A stretch of 64,000 nt of DNA, taken from assembly GCF_002266465.3 (NCBI RefSeq), contig NZ_CP029427.2, positions 2,048,501 to 2,112,500 of the forward strand. The letters are read 5' to 3'. Within the stretch, counting starts at the first letter, position 1. Every line of letters starts with the position of its first letter. The notes beneath the pieces were generated by a model that saw only the letters and a program-made list of their open reading frames with translations, searched no databases and was not told the DNA's origin. This document shows positions 1 to 8,975 of this stretch, in pieces. The stretch comes from Bradyrhizobium symbiodeficiens (GTDB taxonomy: Bacteria > Pseudomonadota > Alphaproteobacteria > Rhizobiales > Xanthobacteraceae). The position numbers and the translations under genes were made by a program.

Positions 1-585
1 CGGCGCGTTGGGCTTTGCTGTCTTGTGCTGGCGGATGAAGGCTGCTGCCTGATTGCTGATCGCATCGGTGTAGAAGAACGACGGATCTTTCTCGGCTTCG
101 TGCTCGATGTTGTCGTTGCCGCGGGTCAGCGTGTTCGGATGATAGAAGCTGCCGGCGCCGATGATGGTGCCGTAGAAGTGGTCGAAGCCGCGCTGCATCG
201 GCCATGCATCGGTCGGCTCCGTCAGGCTGCTGGCAATGTGCCATTTGCCGCTGAGATAGGACGTGTAATTCTTGCTCTTCAGCGCTTCGGCGATCGTCAC
301 GCAGCTCTTGTTGAGATTGCCGGCATAGCCCTCGGGGCCGTTGCTGTAGGTGAGGATGCCGATGCCGGTCTGGTGCGGATGCAGGCCGGTCAGCAGCGAG
401 GCGCGTGAGGGGCTGCAGCGCGCGGTGTTGTAGAATTGAGAGTATCGCAGTCCGTTCGCCGCAAGACGATCGAGATTCGGTGTCTGGATCTCACCGCCGT
501 AACAGCCGATGTCCGAGAAGCCCATGTCGTCGTTGAGGATGAGCAGGATGTTGGGGCTGTCGGGTGTCTTTGTGCCATTCGGCAT
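1..585 (-). CDS. Sulfatase (arylsulfatase family), N-terminal part, cut by window edge
   Basis: This is the N-terminal 195 residues of a type I sulfatase, which hydrolyses sulfate esters. The start reads MPNGTKTPDSPNILLILNDD, with the metal-binding Asp pair at about residues 19-20. The modification motif CSPSRASLLTG begins at Cys57, the residue that a formylglycine-generating enzyme would convert. The later segment SGKWH is also typical. No signal peptide is visible, so it probably acts in the cytoplasm. The gene lies 31 bases after the GntR regulator on the same strand, last in the ABC-importer operon, which suggests it works on the imported compound. The C-terminus lies outside the window. 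The family is clear; the substrate is unknown. Confidence 0.88.
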   Translation of the reverse strand, partial: MPNGTKTPDSPNILLILNDDMGFSDIGCYGGEIQTPNLDRLAANGLRYSQFYNTARCSPSRASLLTGLHPHQTGIGILTYSNGPEGYAGNLNKSCVTIAEALKSKNYTSYLSGKWHIASSLTEPTDAWPMQRGFDHFYGTIIGAGSFYHPNTLTRGNDNIEHEAEKDPSFFYTDAISNQAAAFIRQHKTAKPNAP

Positions 586-616
586 GTTGGTGTCCTCGTG
601 ATTGAAGTGCGGCGTG

Positions 617-1390
617 TCAGTGGTGGCGCGTCAGGCTGATGCTGAGGCGGAAATATTTCGGCAGATAGACGGCTCGCAGAAGCTCCAGCGCGCGTCCGTC
701 CTTGCCGAAGGTGACACGTTCGATGGCGAGCAGGGGCGAGCCGACCTTCACGCCGAGCAGTTTGGCGCTGTCGGCATCGGCGAGATCGGCGCTGATCGTC
801 TGCTGCGCGTCCTTGATGGTGAGGCCAAGCTCGTCCTCGAAGACGCGATACATCAGGATGGAGACCAGGTCGCGCTTCTCGAGCTCGAGACCGATATCCG
901 GCGGATAGAAGGCGTGCTCGATTGCGATCGGCGTTTGATCCGCGAGCCGGAGGCGCCGAAGCTGCCAGACGGCGCGCTCGCGAAGCTGCTCGCGCACGGC
1001 GGCGTCGTGGCGATTGGTCATGCCCTGTTGCAGGATTTTGGCACCGGCCTCGTAACCGGCATCCCGGATGGTTTCCGAAAAGCCCATGAGGTGGCCGACC
1101 CAGTTTTCAGGCTGGTTCGAGCGCAGGAAGGTGCCGCGGCCGCGCGAGCGGTCGAACATGCCTTCGGTCACCAGGGGCGCGATGGCGTTGCGGATGGTGA
1201 TGCGGCTGACGCCAAAATGCCGGCCTAGCTCGGCTTCGGTCATCAGGCGGCCAGTCGTATCGATCAGTTTGCCGTCACGCACCTGGTTGCGGATGGATTC
1301 GCGGATCTGGATATGCAGGGGCGTCGATCCCTCCGCGACGACATCGCTTCCGAGCGGCGTCGGCTTCTTCTTGCGTGTTTGAATAGCCAT
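617..1390 (-). CDS. GntR-family transcriptional regulator with UTRA ligand domain (HutC type)
   Basis: A 257-residue regulator. The N-terminal winged helix (about residues 20-90) contains GRLMTEAELGRHFGVSRITI, and a C-terminal UTRA ligand domain (about 110-250) includes the typical end AIERVTFGKDGRALELLRAV. Such proteins usually repress a neighbouring catabolic operon until a metabolite binds. The start codon lies 4 bases after the ABC ATPase stop, so it is cotranscribed with the importer and probably controls it. A perfect palindrome in front of the binding-protein gene (5670-5681) fits the HutC-subgroup operator pattern. The effector is unknown. Confidence 0.9.
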   Translation of the reverse strand: MAIQTRKKKPTPLGSDVVAEGSTPLHIQIRESIRNQVRDGKLIDTTGRLMTEAELGRHFGVSRITIRNAIAPLVTEGMFDRSRGRGTFLRSNQPENWVGHLMGFSETIRDAGYEAGAKILQQGMTNRHDAAVREQLRERAVWQLRRLRLADQTPIAIEHAFYPPDIGLELEKRDLVSILMYRVFEDELGLTIKDAQQTISADLADADSAKLLGVKVGSPLLAIERVTFGKDGRALELLRAVYLPKYFRLSISLTRHH

Positions 1391-1394
1391 GGTG

Positions 1395-2447
1395 TCAGAG
1401 CCGCAAGCGTGTCGTCGGGTCGAACAGGTGAATGTCCTGGGGACGGGCAGTGATCGAGATGGTCTCGCCTTCGCCGGGAATGTTGTCGTCGGCGACGCGC
1501 ATGCGGATCATCGTGCCGGCGCAGTCCAGATCGAGCACGGCGGTATCGCCGAGATCCTCGATCAGGTCGACGCGCGCAGCAAGGCCGCCTTCCGCCATGC
1601 GCAGGGCACCGGGGCGAAGGCCGACCACCACGTCGCGCTCGCCCGCGATCGTGGTCGTTGTCTTCAGGCGATGGCCGGCGACGATGACGTCGCCGTTCAC
1701 GTAGCGGGCGGGAACGAGGTTCATCGGGGGATTGCCGATGAAGCCGGCGATGTCGATCGAGTTCGGGCGGGCGAACACCTCCGCGGGCGTGCCGACCTGC
1801 TGGATCTCGCCTGACATGAACACCGCCATGCGGTCCGCGAGCGTCATGGCCTCTTCCTGGTCGTGGGTGACGTAGACCGCGGTGACGCCGAGCGAGCGCT
1901 GCAGCTTCTTCAGCTCGGCGCGGGTCTCCAGCCGCAGCTTTGCGTCGAGGTTCGAGAGCGGCTCGTCGAGCAGGAACAGGCGCGCCTTGCGCACGATGGC
2001 GCGGGCCAGCGCGCAGCGCTGCTGCTGGCCGCCCGAGAGCTGCCCCGGCTTGCGGTCGAGCAGGTGGTCGATCTTGACCTTTCGCGCTGCGTCCTTCACG
2101 GCAGGCGCGATCTCGGACTTCGGCAGCTTGGCCATTTCGAGCGGGAAGGCGATGTTCTCGGCCACCGTCATGTGCGGGTAGAGCGCGTAGCTCTGGAACA
2201 CCATGGCGATGTCGCGGTCGCGCGCATCGGTCGAGGTGACATCCTTGTCGTCGATCAGAACGCGGCCGGCGGTCGGCGCATCGAGGCCGGCGAGGATGCG
2301 GAGCGTCGTGCTCTTGCCGGAGCCCGAGGGGCCGAGCAGAGCGAAGAACTCGCCCCGCTTGATGTCGAAATTGACATTCTTCAGCGCGGCGAATTGACCG
2401 TGCATCTTGACGATGTTGCGAAAACTGACCTGACCCTGACCGCTCAC
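1395..2447 (-). CDS. Sugar-type ABC transporter ATP-binding protein (UgpC/MsmK class)
   Basis: A 350-residue ATPase that powers import by the two permeases encoded just upstream. It shows Walker [10 protein letters not shown], signature LSGGQQQR, Walker [13 protein letters not shown] and the switch His in THDQEEA. A C-terminal TOBE-type regulatory region follows. I chose the GTG start at 2447 because it overlaps the permease stop (GTGA) and puts the protein at the usual family length; the open frame continues upstream only inside the permease gene. It is an intact member of the importer operon. Confidence 0.92.
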   Translation of the reverse strand: MSGQGQVSFRNIVKMHGQFAALKNVNFDIKRGEFFALLGPSGSGKSTTLRILAGLDAPTAGRVLIDDKDVTSTDARDRDIAMVFQSYALYPHMTVAENIAFPLEMAKLPKSEIAPAVKDAARKVKIDHLLDRKPGQLSGGQQQRCALARAIVRKARLFLLDEPLSNLDAKLRLETRAELKKLQRSLGVTAVYVTHDQEEAMTLADRMAVFMSGEIQQVGTPAEVFARPNSIDIAGFIGNPPMNLVPARYVNGDVIVAGHRLKTTTTIAGERDVVVGLRPGALRMAEGGLAARVDLIEDLGDTAVLDLDCAGTMIRMRVADDNIPGEGETISITARPQDIHLFDPTTRLRL

Positions 2448-3283
2448 CGGCGCCCTCCGCCCTTGACTGCACCGACCGTCAGGCCCTTCACGATATGCTT
2501 TTGCGCGACGACGCCGAGAACGACGACAGGCAGCATGGCGAGGACCGAGACCGCGGCGAGCTTGGCCCACAGCGTCTGCTCGACGGAGACGAAATTGAAC
2601 ATGGCGACCGTCACGGGTCGCACCGTGTTGCCGCTCAGCACGACGGCGAACAGGAATTCGTTCCACGCATTGAGGAACACGAACACCACGGTCACCGCGA
2701 TACCGCCGCGGACCTGCGGAATGATGATCCGCCACAACGTCTTGAGCCGGCTGGCCCCATCGAGATAGGCGGCCTCTTCCATCTCGAACGGAATGTCCTC
2801 GAAATAGGAGACCAGCAGCCAGATCGCGAAGGGAAGTGAGAACGACAGATAGATCAGGATGATGCCCTGATAGGTGTCGATCCAGCCGATGTTTCGCAGC
2901 ACCAGGAAGTAAGGGATGATGATGCCGACCGGCGGCAGCATCTGCGTTGCCAGAACGTAGAAGCCGGCAAACTTCTTGCCGCGGAAGCGCAGGCGCGCCA
3001 AGGCATAAGCCGCCGGCACGGCCATCAGCATGGTGACGATGGTGGTGCCGACGGAGATGATGGCGCTGGAGAGCAGATTCGGAAGGATTGATCCAGAGCC
3101 GAACAGGACGTCGCGATAGGCGTCCAAGGTCGGAGCGAACACCAACTTGGGCGGATAGGCCAACACGTCGGGATCGGTCTTGAGCGAATTCATCACGCTC
3201 CAGATGATCGGAAACGTCCAGGCCAGCAGGAAGACCATGGAGATTGCGAGCAGGGCGAAGACGCGCAGGCGCTTTGCGGTCAT
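2444..3283 (-). CDS. Sugar-type ABC transporter permease (MalG-like)
   Basis: A 279-residue inner-membrane permease with six predicted membrane segments, the first at about residues 10-30. The cytoplasmic coupling motif EEAAYLDGASRLKTLWRIII is the EAA loop that contacts the ATPase. It starts at the ATG at 3283, which overlaps the stop of the preceding permease by four bases (ATGA), a sign of translational coupling. An in-frame extension upstream lies inside the neighbouring gene and was not used. The length matches the MalG group. Confidence 0.92.
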   Translation of the reverse strand: MTAKRLRVFALLAISMVFLLAWTFPIIWSVMNSLKTDPDVLAYPPKLVFAPTLDAYRDVLFGSGSILPNLLSSAIISVGTTIVTMLMAVPAAYALARLRFRGKKFAGFYVLATQMLPPVGIIIPYFLVLRNIGWIDTYQGIILIYLSFSLPFAIWLLVSYFEDIPFEMEEAAYLDGASRLKTLWRIIIPQVRGGIAVTVVFVFLNAWNEFLFAVVLSGNTVRPVTVAMFNFVSVEQTLWAKLAAVSVLAMLPVVVLGVVAQKHIVKGLTVGAVKGGGRR

Positions 3284-4215
3284 TTTGCCCTCCGCATGGC
3301 AAACAGGATGCCGGAGATGATGATGGTGACGATCAGCAGCGCAACGGCGAGCGCCGAGCCGTAGCCGATCGAGAGCTCGGTGAAGGATTTGCGATAGGCG
3401 TAGAGATTGAGAATCTCGGTCGCTGTCCCAGGCCCGCCGGCAGTGACGGTGAAGATCGCCGCGAACGCGGTCAGCGCCACCATGGTCCGCATGATGACGA
3501 CCATGACGATCGCCGGGCGCAGCAAGGGCAGGGTGATGCGGCGGAAGCGTTGCCAGGCCGAGGCGCGGTCGAGGCGTGCCGCTTCGTAGATATCCTCGGG
3601 CAGGGAGGCGAGGGAAGCGAGCAGCACCATGAAGGCGAATGGCGTCCACTGCCAGGTATGGATCGCGACCACGGAGACCATGGCAAGCGTGGGATCACCC
3701 AGCCAGTTCTTGCTGCCAAGACCGGCGTTGATGGCGAGATAGTCCACGATGCCGAATTCCGGCGCCAGCATGAAAGTCCGCCAGATCATCCCGACCACGG
3801 CCGGGGACAGCACCACGGGCAGGATGGCGATGATCCTGAACCAGCCCTGGCCGCGCTTCATGTCCATCACCAGCAAGGCAAGCGCCAAGCCGACGATCAC
3901 CTGAAGTGCGACGGTCGAGCCGGTGTAGACGAGGCTGACCAGCAGCGAGGTCCAGAACCGCTCGTCGGCGAGCAGGGTTTGATAGTTTTCGAACCCGATG
4001 AAGCCGTTGGTGAACGGCATCGCCAGATCCATCCGGAACGCACTGGTATAGATCAGGAAGAGCAGCGGGAACGTCGTGGTAGCGAGCAGGGCGAGGAACG
4101 CCGGGGCAAGCAGGGCTGCCGCAAACCGGCGCTCGCGCTGCGCCAATACGCGGCCGAAATCGCTGCGAGGCGCCTCGCTCGCAATCTCGGCCGATGTCAC
4201 CGCTGTCGTCGCCAT
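3280..4215 (-). CDS. Sugar-type ABC transporter permease (MalF-like)
   Basis: A 311-residue permease with about six membrane segments after a cytoplasmic N-terminus of roughly 35 residues. The EAA loop reads IYEAARLDRASAWQRFRRIT. It pairs with the MalG-like permease to form the channel of the importer. The gene begins three bases after the binding-protein stop and overlaps the next permease by four bases. It is intact, and nothing in it identifies the substrate. Confidence 0.92.
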   Translation of the reverse strand: MATTAVTSAEIASEAPRSDFGRVLAQRERRFAAALLAPAFLALLATTTFPLLFLIYTSAFRMDLAMPFTNGFIGFENYQTLLADERFWTSLLVSLVYTGSTVALQVIVGLALALLVMDMKRGQGWFRIIAILPVVLSPAVVGMIWRTFMLAPEFGIVDYLAINAGLGSKNWLGDPTLAMVSVVAIHTWQWTPFAFMVLLASLASLPEDIYEAARLDRASAWQRFRRITLPLLRPAIVMVVIMRTMVALTAFAAIFTVTAGGPGTATEILNLYAYRKSFTELSIGYGSALAVALLIVTIIISGILFAMRRAK

Positions 4216-4218
4216 GTC

Positions 4219-5613
4219 TCAGCCGCGCATCATCGGCTCGATGCGGCGCTGCGCATCGTCCAGTGCCGCCTTGATGGTGGCCTGGCCGGAGAGGGCCGAC
4301 TGGATCGCGGTCGCCATGGTGTCGCCGATGGCCGGCCATTGCGGGACCCGCGGACGCCAGTCGACGTCGGTGTCGTCCTGAAGTGCGCCCATCGTGGCCT
4401 CGACGAAGTTATCGCCGAAACCGTTCATCAGCTTGATGTAGTCAGGATCCTTCCAGATGGAGGTGCGGTTGACGCCTGAGCGCTTGGTCGGACCAGCGAA
4501 CTTGTGCGCCGTGCGCGCCTGAGTCTCGGCGCTGGTCGCCCACTGAATGAAGAGCCAGGTTGCCTTTCGCTTCTTTTCCGGCAGCGCGGAATTGATCGGG
4601 AAGCCCCAGTTCCAGATCGACGTGGTGCGCTTGCCGGACGGCCCCTTGGGCCAACGTGCATAGGCGACCTTGCCGATGATCTTGGACTTCTCGGGATTGT
4701 TGATCACCGAGGCCGACGAATGCGCATCGATGTAGCTGGCGACCGTGCCTTGCGAGAAGGCGTCGGCGATGTCTGGCCAATTCCAGTTGGCCGCCGCCGT
4801 CGGCGCGTACTTCTTCATGATGTCGACGTACCAGGCGAGCGCCGCCTCGGCCTCGGGGCCGTTGACGGTAAGCTTGTCGCCCTTCATCCAGTCGCCGCCA
4901 AATTCGCGGAAGATCGAGGGATAGATGTACATATTCTGGCCGGCACCGGCGACGCCGCGCAGTGCTGCGCCCCAGATGCGATCATTCGGCGTGTTCAGCG
5001 CGGCCGCGTTCGACATATAGGCTTCGAGCGTGTCGGCCGGCTTCAAACCCTTCGCGTCGTAGAGGTCCTTCCGATAGACCTGAATGGTGACTTCGCCATC
5101 GTAGGGCATGCCGTAGAGCTTGCCATTGATACCGTTGGCGCTGCGCCAGGCCGGAATGACGTCGTCGAACTTGAACCAGGCCTGATCGGTTAGAGATTTG
5201 TCGTTCAGGTAGGTGTCGAGCGGCTCGACCCACTTATTGGCGACGTAGAGCGCGTAATACATCGGGTCTGCGGCGTGAGTGGCGTACGTGCCGGTCTTCG
5301 ATGTCAGGTCGATGACGCTCTTTTGCCGGATCTGCGCCGGCGGGATCTTCTCGAACCGCACGTCGATCCCGGTGAGCGCCTTGAACTGCGGCGCCAGCGT
5401 GATGAGGTTCTCGAAATAGCTCGCCGGGATCACGGCGACCGTGATGGTCTCGCCAGAGACCTGCTGCCAGTCGATCTGAGCGGATTTGTAAGGCGCGAGG
5501 TCGGCGTCCTGCGCGGCAGCTTGCCGGAGAAAGGCCGGGCCAAGTGTCGCGAAAGCGGCGGCCGCGGTTCCGGTTTTGAGTAGCGTTCGTCGTGTTGGCT
5601 TGAATGACGTCAT
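4219..5613 (-). CDS. ABC transporter substrate-binding protein, family 1 (sugar type), Tat-exported
   Basis: A 464-residue periplasmic binding protein that would deliver the substrate to the two permeases. The N-terminus MTSFKPTRRTLLKTG is a twin-arginine signal followed by an Ala-rich stretch ending near AAAQDA. The body has the usual order of family-1 solute-binding proteins, for example the LYGMPYDGEVTIQVYRKDLY segment. I chose the ATG at 5613 because it has a good ribosome site (GGGAGGAC) seven bases upstream and keeps the signal peptide; a start 48 bases further upstream is possible. It is the first gene of the operon. The combination with a sulfatase suggests a sulfated sugar or similar ligand, which is inference. 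Confidence 0.9.
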   Translation of the reverse strand: MTSFKPTRRTLLKTGTAAAAFATLGPAFLRQAAAQDADLAPYKSAQIDWQQVSGETITVAVIPASYFENLITLAPQFKALTGIDVRFEKIPPAQIRQKSVIDLTSKTGTYATHAADPMYYALYVANKWVEPLDTYLNDKSLTDQAWFKFDDVIPAWRSANGINGKLYGMPYDGEVTIQVYRKDLYDAKGLKPADTLEAYMSNAAALNTPNDRIWGAALRGVAGAGQNMYIYPSIFREFGGDWMKGDKLTVNGPEAEAALAWYVDIMKKYAPTAAANWNWPDIADAFSQGTVASYIDAHSSASVINNPEKSKIIGKVAYARWPKGPSGKRTTSIWNWGFPINSALPEKKRKATWLFIQWATSAETQARTAHKFAGPTKRSGVNRTSIWKDPDYIKLMNGFGDNFVEATMGALQDDTDVDWRPRVPQWPAIGDTMATAIQSALSGQATIKAALDDAQRRIEPMMRG

Positions 5614-5669
5614 GCTGTCCTCCCGAAAATCCGGATTCTTAACTCCGGTTGGATATGACATTTGCTCAA

Positions 5670-5681
5670 ATGTTATAACAT
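5670..5681. promoter_or_regulatory. Perfect palindrome ATGTTATAACAT, likely GntR (HutC-type) operator
   Basis: A 12-bp perfect inverted repeat lies 57 bases upstream of the binding-protein start, where a promoter would be. Its core GTTATAAC resembles the GT-N-TA-N-AC pattern of HutC-subgroup GntR operators. The operon encodes exactly such a regulator (617-1390), so autoregulated repression is the simplest reading. Binding was not tested. Confidence 0.6.
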
Positions 5682-6003
5682 GTCAATCGCGGCAAAGTGG
5701 ACCATCGTCGAACCCCTAACGCTCACCTCAGGCCGCAATCGGTCGAGGGTCGTGTGCCGTTGTCGGCCAGGGTGAGCGTGGCGCTCGAAATCTGCGCGAG
5801 CGTCGCTGGCAAACTTGGCGATTTCAGCCACGAGTATGACCATTCGCGATTTGGCGGCGATGGCTTGTCGCCTTGACTTCATCGAGATGGAAGCAAGCGA
5901 GGCGGCGTCCTGATCGATGCCGCCAACGCCAAGATTCCTCAGTCGGTGCGGAAGCCCAAATGAGGCGCGCCGAGTGCGGCCTCCGCTTACTAGTATGGTC
6001 CCA
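5682..6003. other. Non-coding stretch upstream of the importer operon
   Basis: No convincing gene. A minus-strand open frame of 120 codons (5673-6035) has no family resemblance and no good ribosome site. This is the transition from the intact left operon to the disordered accessory region. Confidence 0.5.
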
Positions 6004-6048
6004 AACGGAGTCCGTTCTTCTAAGGTTTCTAACAAAACGGAGTCAGTT
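6004..6048. promoter_or_regulatory. Tandem operator-like repeats AACGGAGTCCGTT / AACGGAGTCAGTT
   Basis: Two copies of a 13-base inverted repeat (AACGGA-G-TCCGTT, with one mismatch in the second copy) sit 32 bases apart. The form and spacing resemble TetR-family operators overlapping a promoter. The only coding start just downstream is a few codons of an oxidoreductase-like gene (6070), and no intact TetR gene is adjacent, so this appears to be an orphaned control region. Confidence 0.45.
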
Positions 6049-6069
6049 GGCGGGCTGATAAGAAAATAG

Positions 6070-6102
6070 GTGAAAGCTTATCAGTACGGCGGACCGGATT
6101 GC
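6070..6102 (+). pseudogene. Remnant of an oxidoreductase start (MKAYQYGGPD...)
   Basis: The first ten codons after a GTG start read (M)KAYQYGGPD, which resembles the N-terminus of zinc-free medium-chain quinone oxidoreductases. After that the similarity stops. The position immediately downstream of two operator-like repeats supports a truncated regulated gene. The fragment is very short, so the assignment is tentative. Confidence 0.3.
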
Positions 6103-6489
6103 AGACTTCCGCGGGCAATTTGGTCGCCGCGGCTTGCCGTTGCTCGCGGCATGTCGCTAAAAGCTGATGCGACTATGACAGCGACGGCCCTTCTCTGCGT
6201 GACGCAGGCTTTGCGTGCGCCACGATCAACGGGAGCTCTGCTCAACAACGCAAAAAGCAATCAACAAGGTTTAGTGCAACATCAAACACAAGGTGTTGTA
6301 ACATCCGCGGTCTAAGCAGTTGTAAGGGCGATGCAGACAGTGGGGTGCTACACTGCGCGCGTTCTCGGGAGAATGTCTTCCTCCTCCCGATGGCAAATCG
6401 CTGACCTCATCGCCACGCGGAGTCGGCATTATCTACGCCTATGCGCTGTCCGGGGTTTTACGAGCCAGGTTGGCAATGACCTCGCGCAG
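6103..6489. other. Intergenic stretch without recognisable gene
   Basis: Open frames here have no recognisable domain and odd composition. I see no RNA gene or strong hairpin. The stretch leads into a cupin remnant on the plus strand. Confidence 0.4.
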
Positions 6490-6633
6490 GTCTATCGCAT
6501 AGGCGAGGGACTGTTCGAAGCGCGAGGTTCGCATCGAAGGATCAGCGAGAACGCGACCGACACCGAGCCGGCCAGCTTGCTCGCGGTCTTCGTGGTCGGT
6601 TCCAAAGACGGTGCATCGACGATCCCCGACAAG
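6490..6633 (+). pseudogene. C-terminal remnant of a cupin protein
   Basis: The translation begins VYRIGEGLFEARGSHRRI and ends SLLAVFVVGSKDGASTI. It aligns without gaps to the C-terminal third of the intact cupin at 12332-12748, which has VYRAGESFYEQPGSRHPV and KLLAVFVVDTDDKELTT. About half the residues are identical over 48 positions. The N-terminal two thirds, including the first metal ligands, are absent. This is a decayed paralogue rather than a gene. Confidence 0.65.
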
Positions 6634-6741
6634 GAAGCAGCAACGAATAACGGCGCCCGCTCGCCTGTCCAGACACCGCCAGGCCTTTGCACTGTGTGAA
6701 CGACATGCATAATAGGGCGCCTGACTGGAGAGGCAGTAAAG

Positions 6742-7715
6742 GTGCCGGTACAAGCTGTTGCGATCGTCGTCTACGAGGGGGTCCAGGCCTTGGACGTGGC
6801 GGGACCGATGGACGTGTTCAGCGAGGCGAACACCTTCCTCAATAGTGCCGATCGTTATGAAACAGTATTGGTTGCTGCGGACCGCAATCCGCTGCGTGCC
6901 TCGAACGGCATCCAAATGCTGGCCGACCTCACCTTCGAGGAGGCGATGGGCGGCTTCGACATCATTCTCGTGGCGGGCACTCCGGCGCCACCGGAAGCCG
7001 AGCTCGACCCGCGCCTGCTCCAGTGGATCAGGGAGCTGCCCTGGCGGTCGAGCCTCTATGGCTCGATCTGCACCGGCGCTTTTTTCCTTGGCTATGCCGG
7101 TCTGCTGGACGATCGGCGTGTTACAACCCATTGGCAGGATGCACAGGCGCTGGCGGCGAGGTTCCCAAGAGCAAAAGTCGAACCTGATTTGATCTATGTG
7201 CGCGATGGGCGGCTGATCACCGCGGCGGGTGTGACGGCGGGAATAGATCTGGGTTTGGCTCTGGTCGGGCAGCGGCACGGCGCCGAAACGGCGCTCAAAG
7301 TGGCCAAGCGGCTGGTCGTGGTTGCGCAGCGCCAGGGCGGACAGTCACAGTTCAGCCCCTATCTGACAGCGCCTGCCGATCCGGAATCGCCGATCGCACG
7401 TATCCAGGATCATGTCATGGCGAACGTCGGCGATCGCCACTCGCTGCAGTCGCTTGCAACTGTGGTTGGCATGAGTCCCCGAAATCTTGCCCGACATTTC
7501 GTGCAGGCGACCGGGATCACACCGCACGAGTTCATCGAGCGCGCCCGCATTGATGCGGCGCGCATGATGCTGGAGGGGGCGACCGGCCGCTGAAGACGGT
7601 TGCATTCGACTGCGGTTTCGGTTCGGCGGATCGGATGAGGATCGTGTTCACCGCCCGTCTTGGTGTGAGCCCCATCCAATACCGCGCGAGCTTCCGACGG
7701 TCGGGACCGGGATAG
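6742..7715 (+). pseudogene. GlxA-type AraC-family regulator with DJ-1/PfpI domain, one frameshift in the second HTH
   Basis: The first 283 codons (GTG start after GGAGAGGCAG) encode a DJ-1/PfpI-like domain (about residues 5-190) beginning VQAVAIVVYEGVQALDVAGP. The first helix-turn-helix of an AraC domain follows and ends at EFIERARIDAARMMLEG. A stop then comes too early. In the next frame, from 7590 to 7715, the expected second helix-turn-helix continues as LKTVAFDCGFGSADRMRIVF and ends at a stop. One base has therefore been lost or two gained near 7588. Intact members act as transcriptional activators with a ligand-binding N-terminal domain. The gene lies just upstream of the first HD-domain gene on the same strand and may have controlled it. 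Confidence 0.82.
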
Positions 7716-7893
7716 ACCGCGCTGGGCCCGGCAAGAAACGCTGGCGCGGGCTGCTTCCGCTAGAACCGTCATGTCAGAAAAAGACGTACGGCTGTCCTGA
7801 TCCAAAGGATGCCCTTCCTTGTGCGGAGCGATACTCCATTAACAATTAGCGACAAGCAACCAGCCCGCTACGCGAACAAGGAGATTTTGTTCC

Positions 7894-8535
7894 ATGTCTG
7901 AGATCATCGCCGGCATCCACGTGCCTGACAGTGCCCTCGCGCGCGCCGCTACGCAGCTCGTGCGCGATACCGAGGACGACCTGCTCTACAACCACAGTCG
8001 CCGTGTCTTCCTTTGGGGCGCGCTCACCGCCGAGCGCCACGGCCTAAAGTACGAGCCGGAGCTGCTTTACCTCGGTGCGATGTTCCACGACATGGGCCTC
8101 ACAGAGAAATATTCCAGTCCTAACCTGCGTTTCGAGGTCGACGGTGCCAATGCCGCGCGCGATTTCATGAAGAGCTACGGCCTGCCGGAGCGTGAAATCG
8201 AAGATGTCTGGACCGCGATCGCGCTCCACACCACGCCTGGTATTCCCGAGCATATGCGTCCAACCATTGCGCTGGTGACCGCGGGTGTGGAGATGGATGT
8301 GCTTGGGATCGCCTATCACGATTTCACGCAAGAGCAGCGTGACCATGTCTGCGTCCATCATCCCCGCGAGACGAACTTCAAGGAGAACATTATAGATCAC
8401 TTCGCCAAAGGGATCATCAAGAAGCCCATGACGACGTTCGGGAACGTAAAGGCTGACGTCCTTGCGCTCAAGGACATGACCTATGTCCGCCAGAACTTCT
8501 GCTCGATCATCGTCGGTTCAGCTTGGCCGAACTAA
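7894..8535 (+). CDS. HD-domain metal-dependent hydrolase, cyanamide-hydratase-like (copy 1)
   Basis: A 213-residue protein of the HD superfamily. Candidate metal ligands are His34 (YNHSRRVF), His65-Asp66 (MFHDMG), His112 (ALHTTPG) and Asp135 (VEMDVLG). The motif NHSxRVxxxG resembles fungal Ddi2-type cyanamide hydratases, which hydrate cyanamide to urea; the true substrate here is unknown. It has a good ribosome site (AAGGAGATT) and no signal peptide. Three paralogues occur in this window (14208, 18663, 44078), all with the same ligands and a shared C-terminal pattern TTFGxVxxD...FxRxxxC. It is open and undamaged although its upstream neighbour is frameshifted. Confidence 0.85.
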   Translation: MSEIIAGIHVPDSALARAATQLVRDTEDDLLYNHSRRVFLWGALTAERHGLKYEPELLYLGAMFHDMGLTEKYSSPNLRFEVDGANAARDFMKSYGLPEREIEDVWTAIALHTTPGIPEHMRPTIALVTAGVEMDVLGIAYHDFTQEQRDHVCVHHPRETNFKENIIDHFAKGIIKKPMTTFGNVKADVLALKDMTYVRQNFCSIIVGSAWPN

Positions 8536-8793
8536 CCTCGTTGCTGCGAGCGGACTAAAATCGACGCTCCAGCCCGAGCAGCTGGTAAAGGTACAATTCG
8601 CTGTTACTGCTCGCGCCAGTACCATCGCGGCGCGCTTTAGAGGTGGCTTGAACGATGATGTAACCTTCACGCGTGAACCTAGGGAGACGATGTCGGCTAA
8701 ATCCTGGTTAGCGAATTGCTGTGTATCGACCTCGTTAGGCCGATTCAAATCGCGATCAGCACGACGCTCTGAGATGCGTGTTTCGAACGTTGC
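8536..8793. other. Intergenic stretch downstream of HD copy 1
   Basis: Short frames on both strands lack domain resemblance. I see no RNA or clear terminator. Base composition is near that of the surrounding accessory DNA. Confidence 0.4.
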
Positions 8794-8874
8794 TCAGTCA
8801 CAAAGGCTAGCGTCCGTCAGGGGTTTGACGACACGCAGTTGATGCCAAAACTGACGATGATGCAGCGTGTTCAT
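8794..8874 (-). other. Short ORF with conserved leader (GGAAGTGAAA-N16-ATG), copy 1
   Basis: A 26-codon frame beginning MNTLHHRQFWHQLR. The leader has GGAAGTGAAA exactly 16 bases before the ATG. The same leader and spacing occur in front of minus-strand frames at 17123 and 27273. Copies 1 and 2 are identical at 41 of 52 positions around the start by hand count, without gaps. It may be a truncated gene or a mobile promoter-and-start unit; function is unknown. Confidence 0.35.
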
Positions 8875-8975
8875 ATATCGGTTGACCTTCTTTCACTTCC
8901 TTCTCGCTAAAAACTGCACAAACTGGTCCCTGACGTGCCGCACTGCCATCTTACCAGCGGCCAAACGGGAGATTG

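Noticed and set aside
3244..4479. A 411-codon plus-strand frame opposite the ABC permease
   Set aside because: Its composition is dominated by Asp, Arg, His and Gly as expected for an antisense shadow; the permease on the other strand is well supported.
5673..6035. A 120-codon minus-strand frame that could have been a divergent regulator
   Set aside because: No helix-turn-helix pattern or other domain, no ribosome site, and it covers the operator-like repeats.
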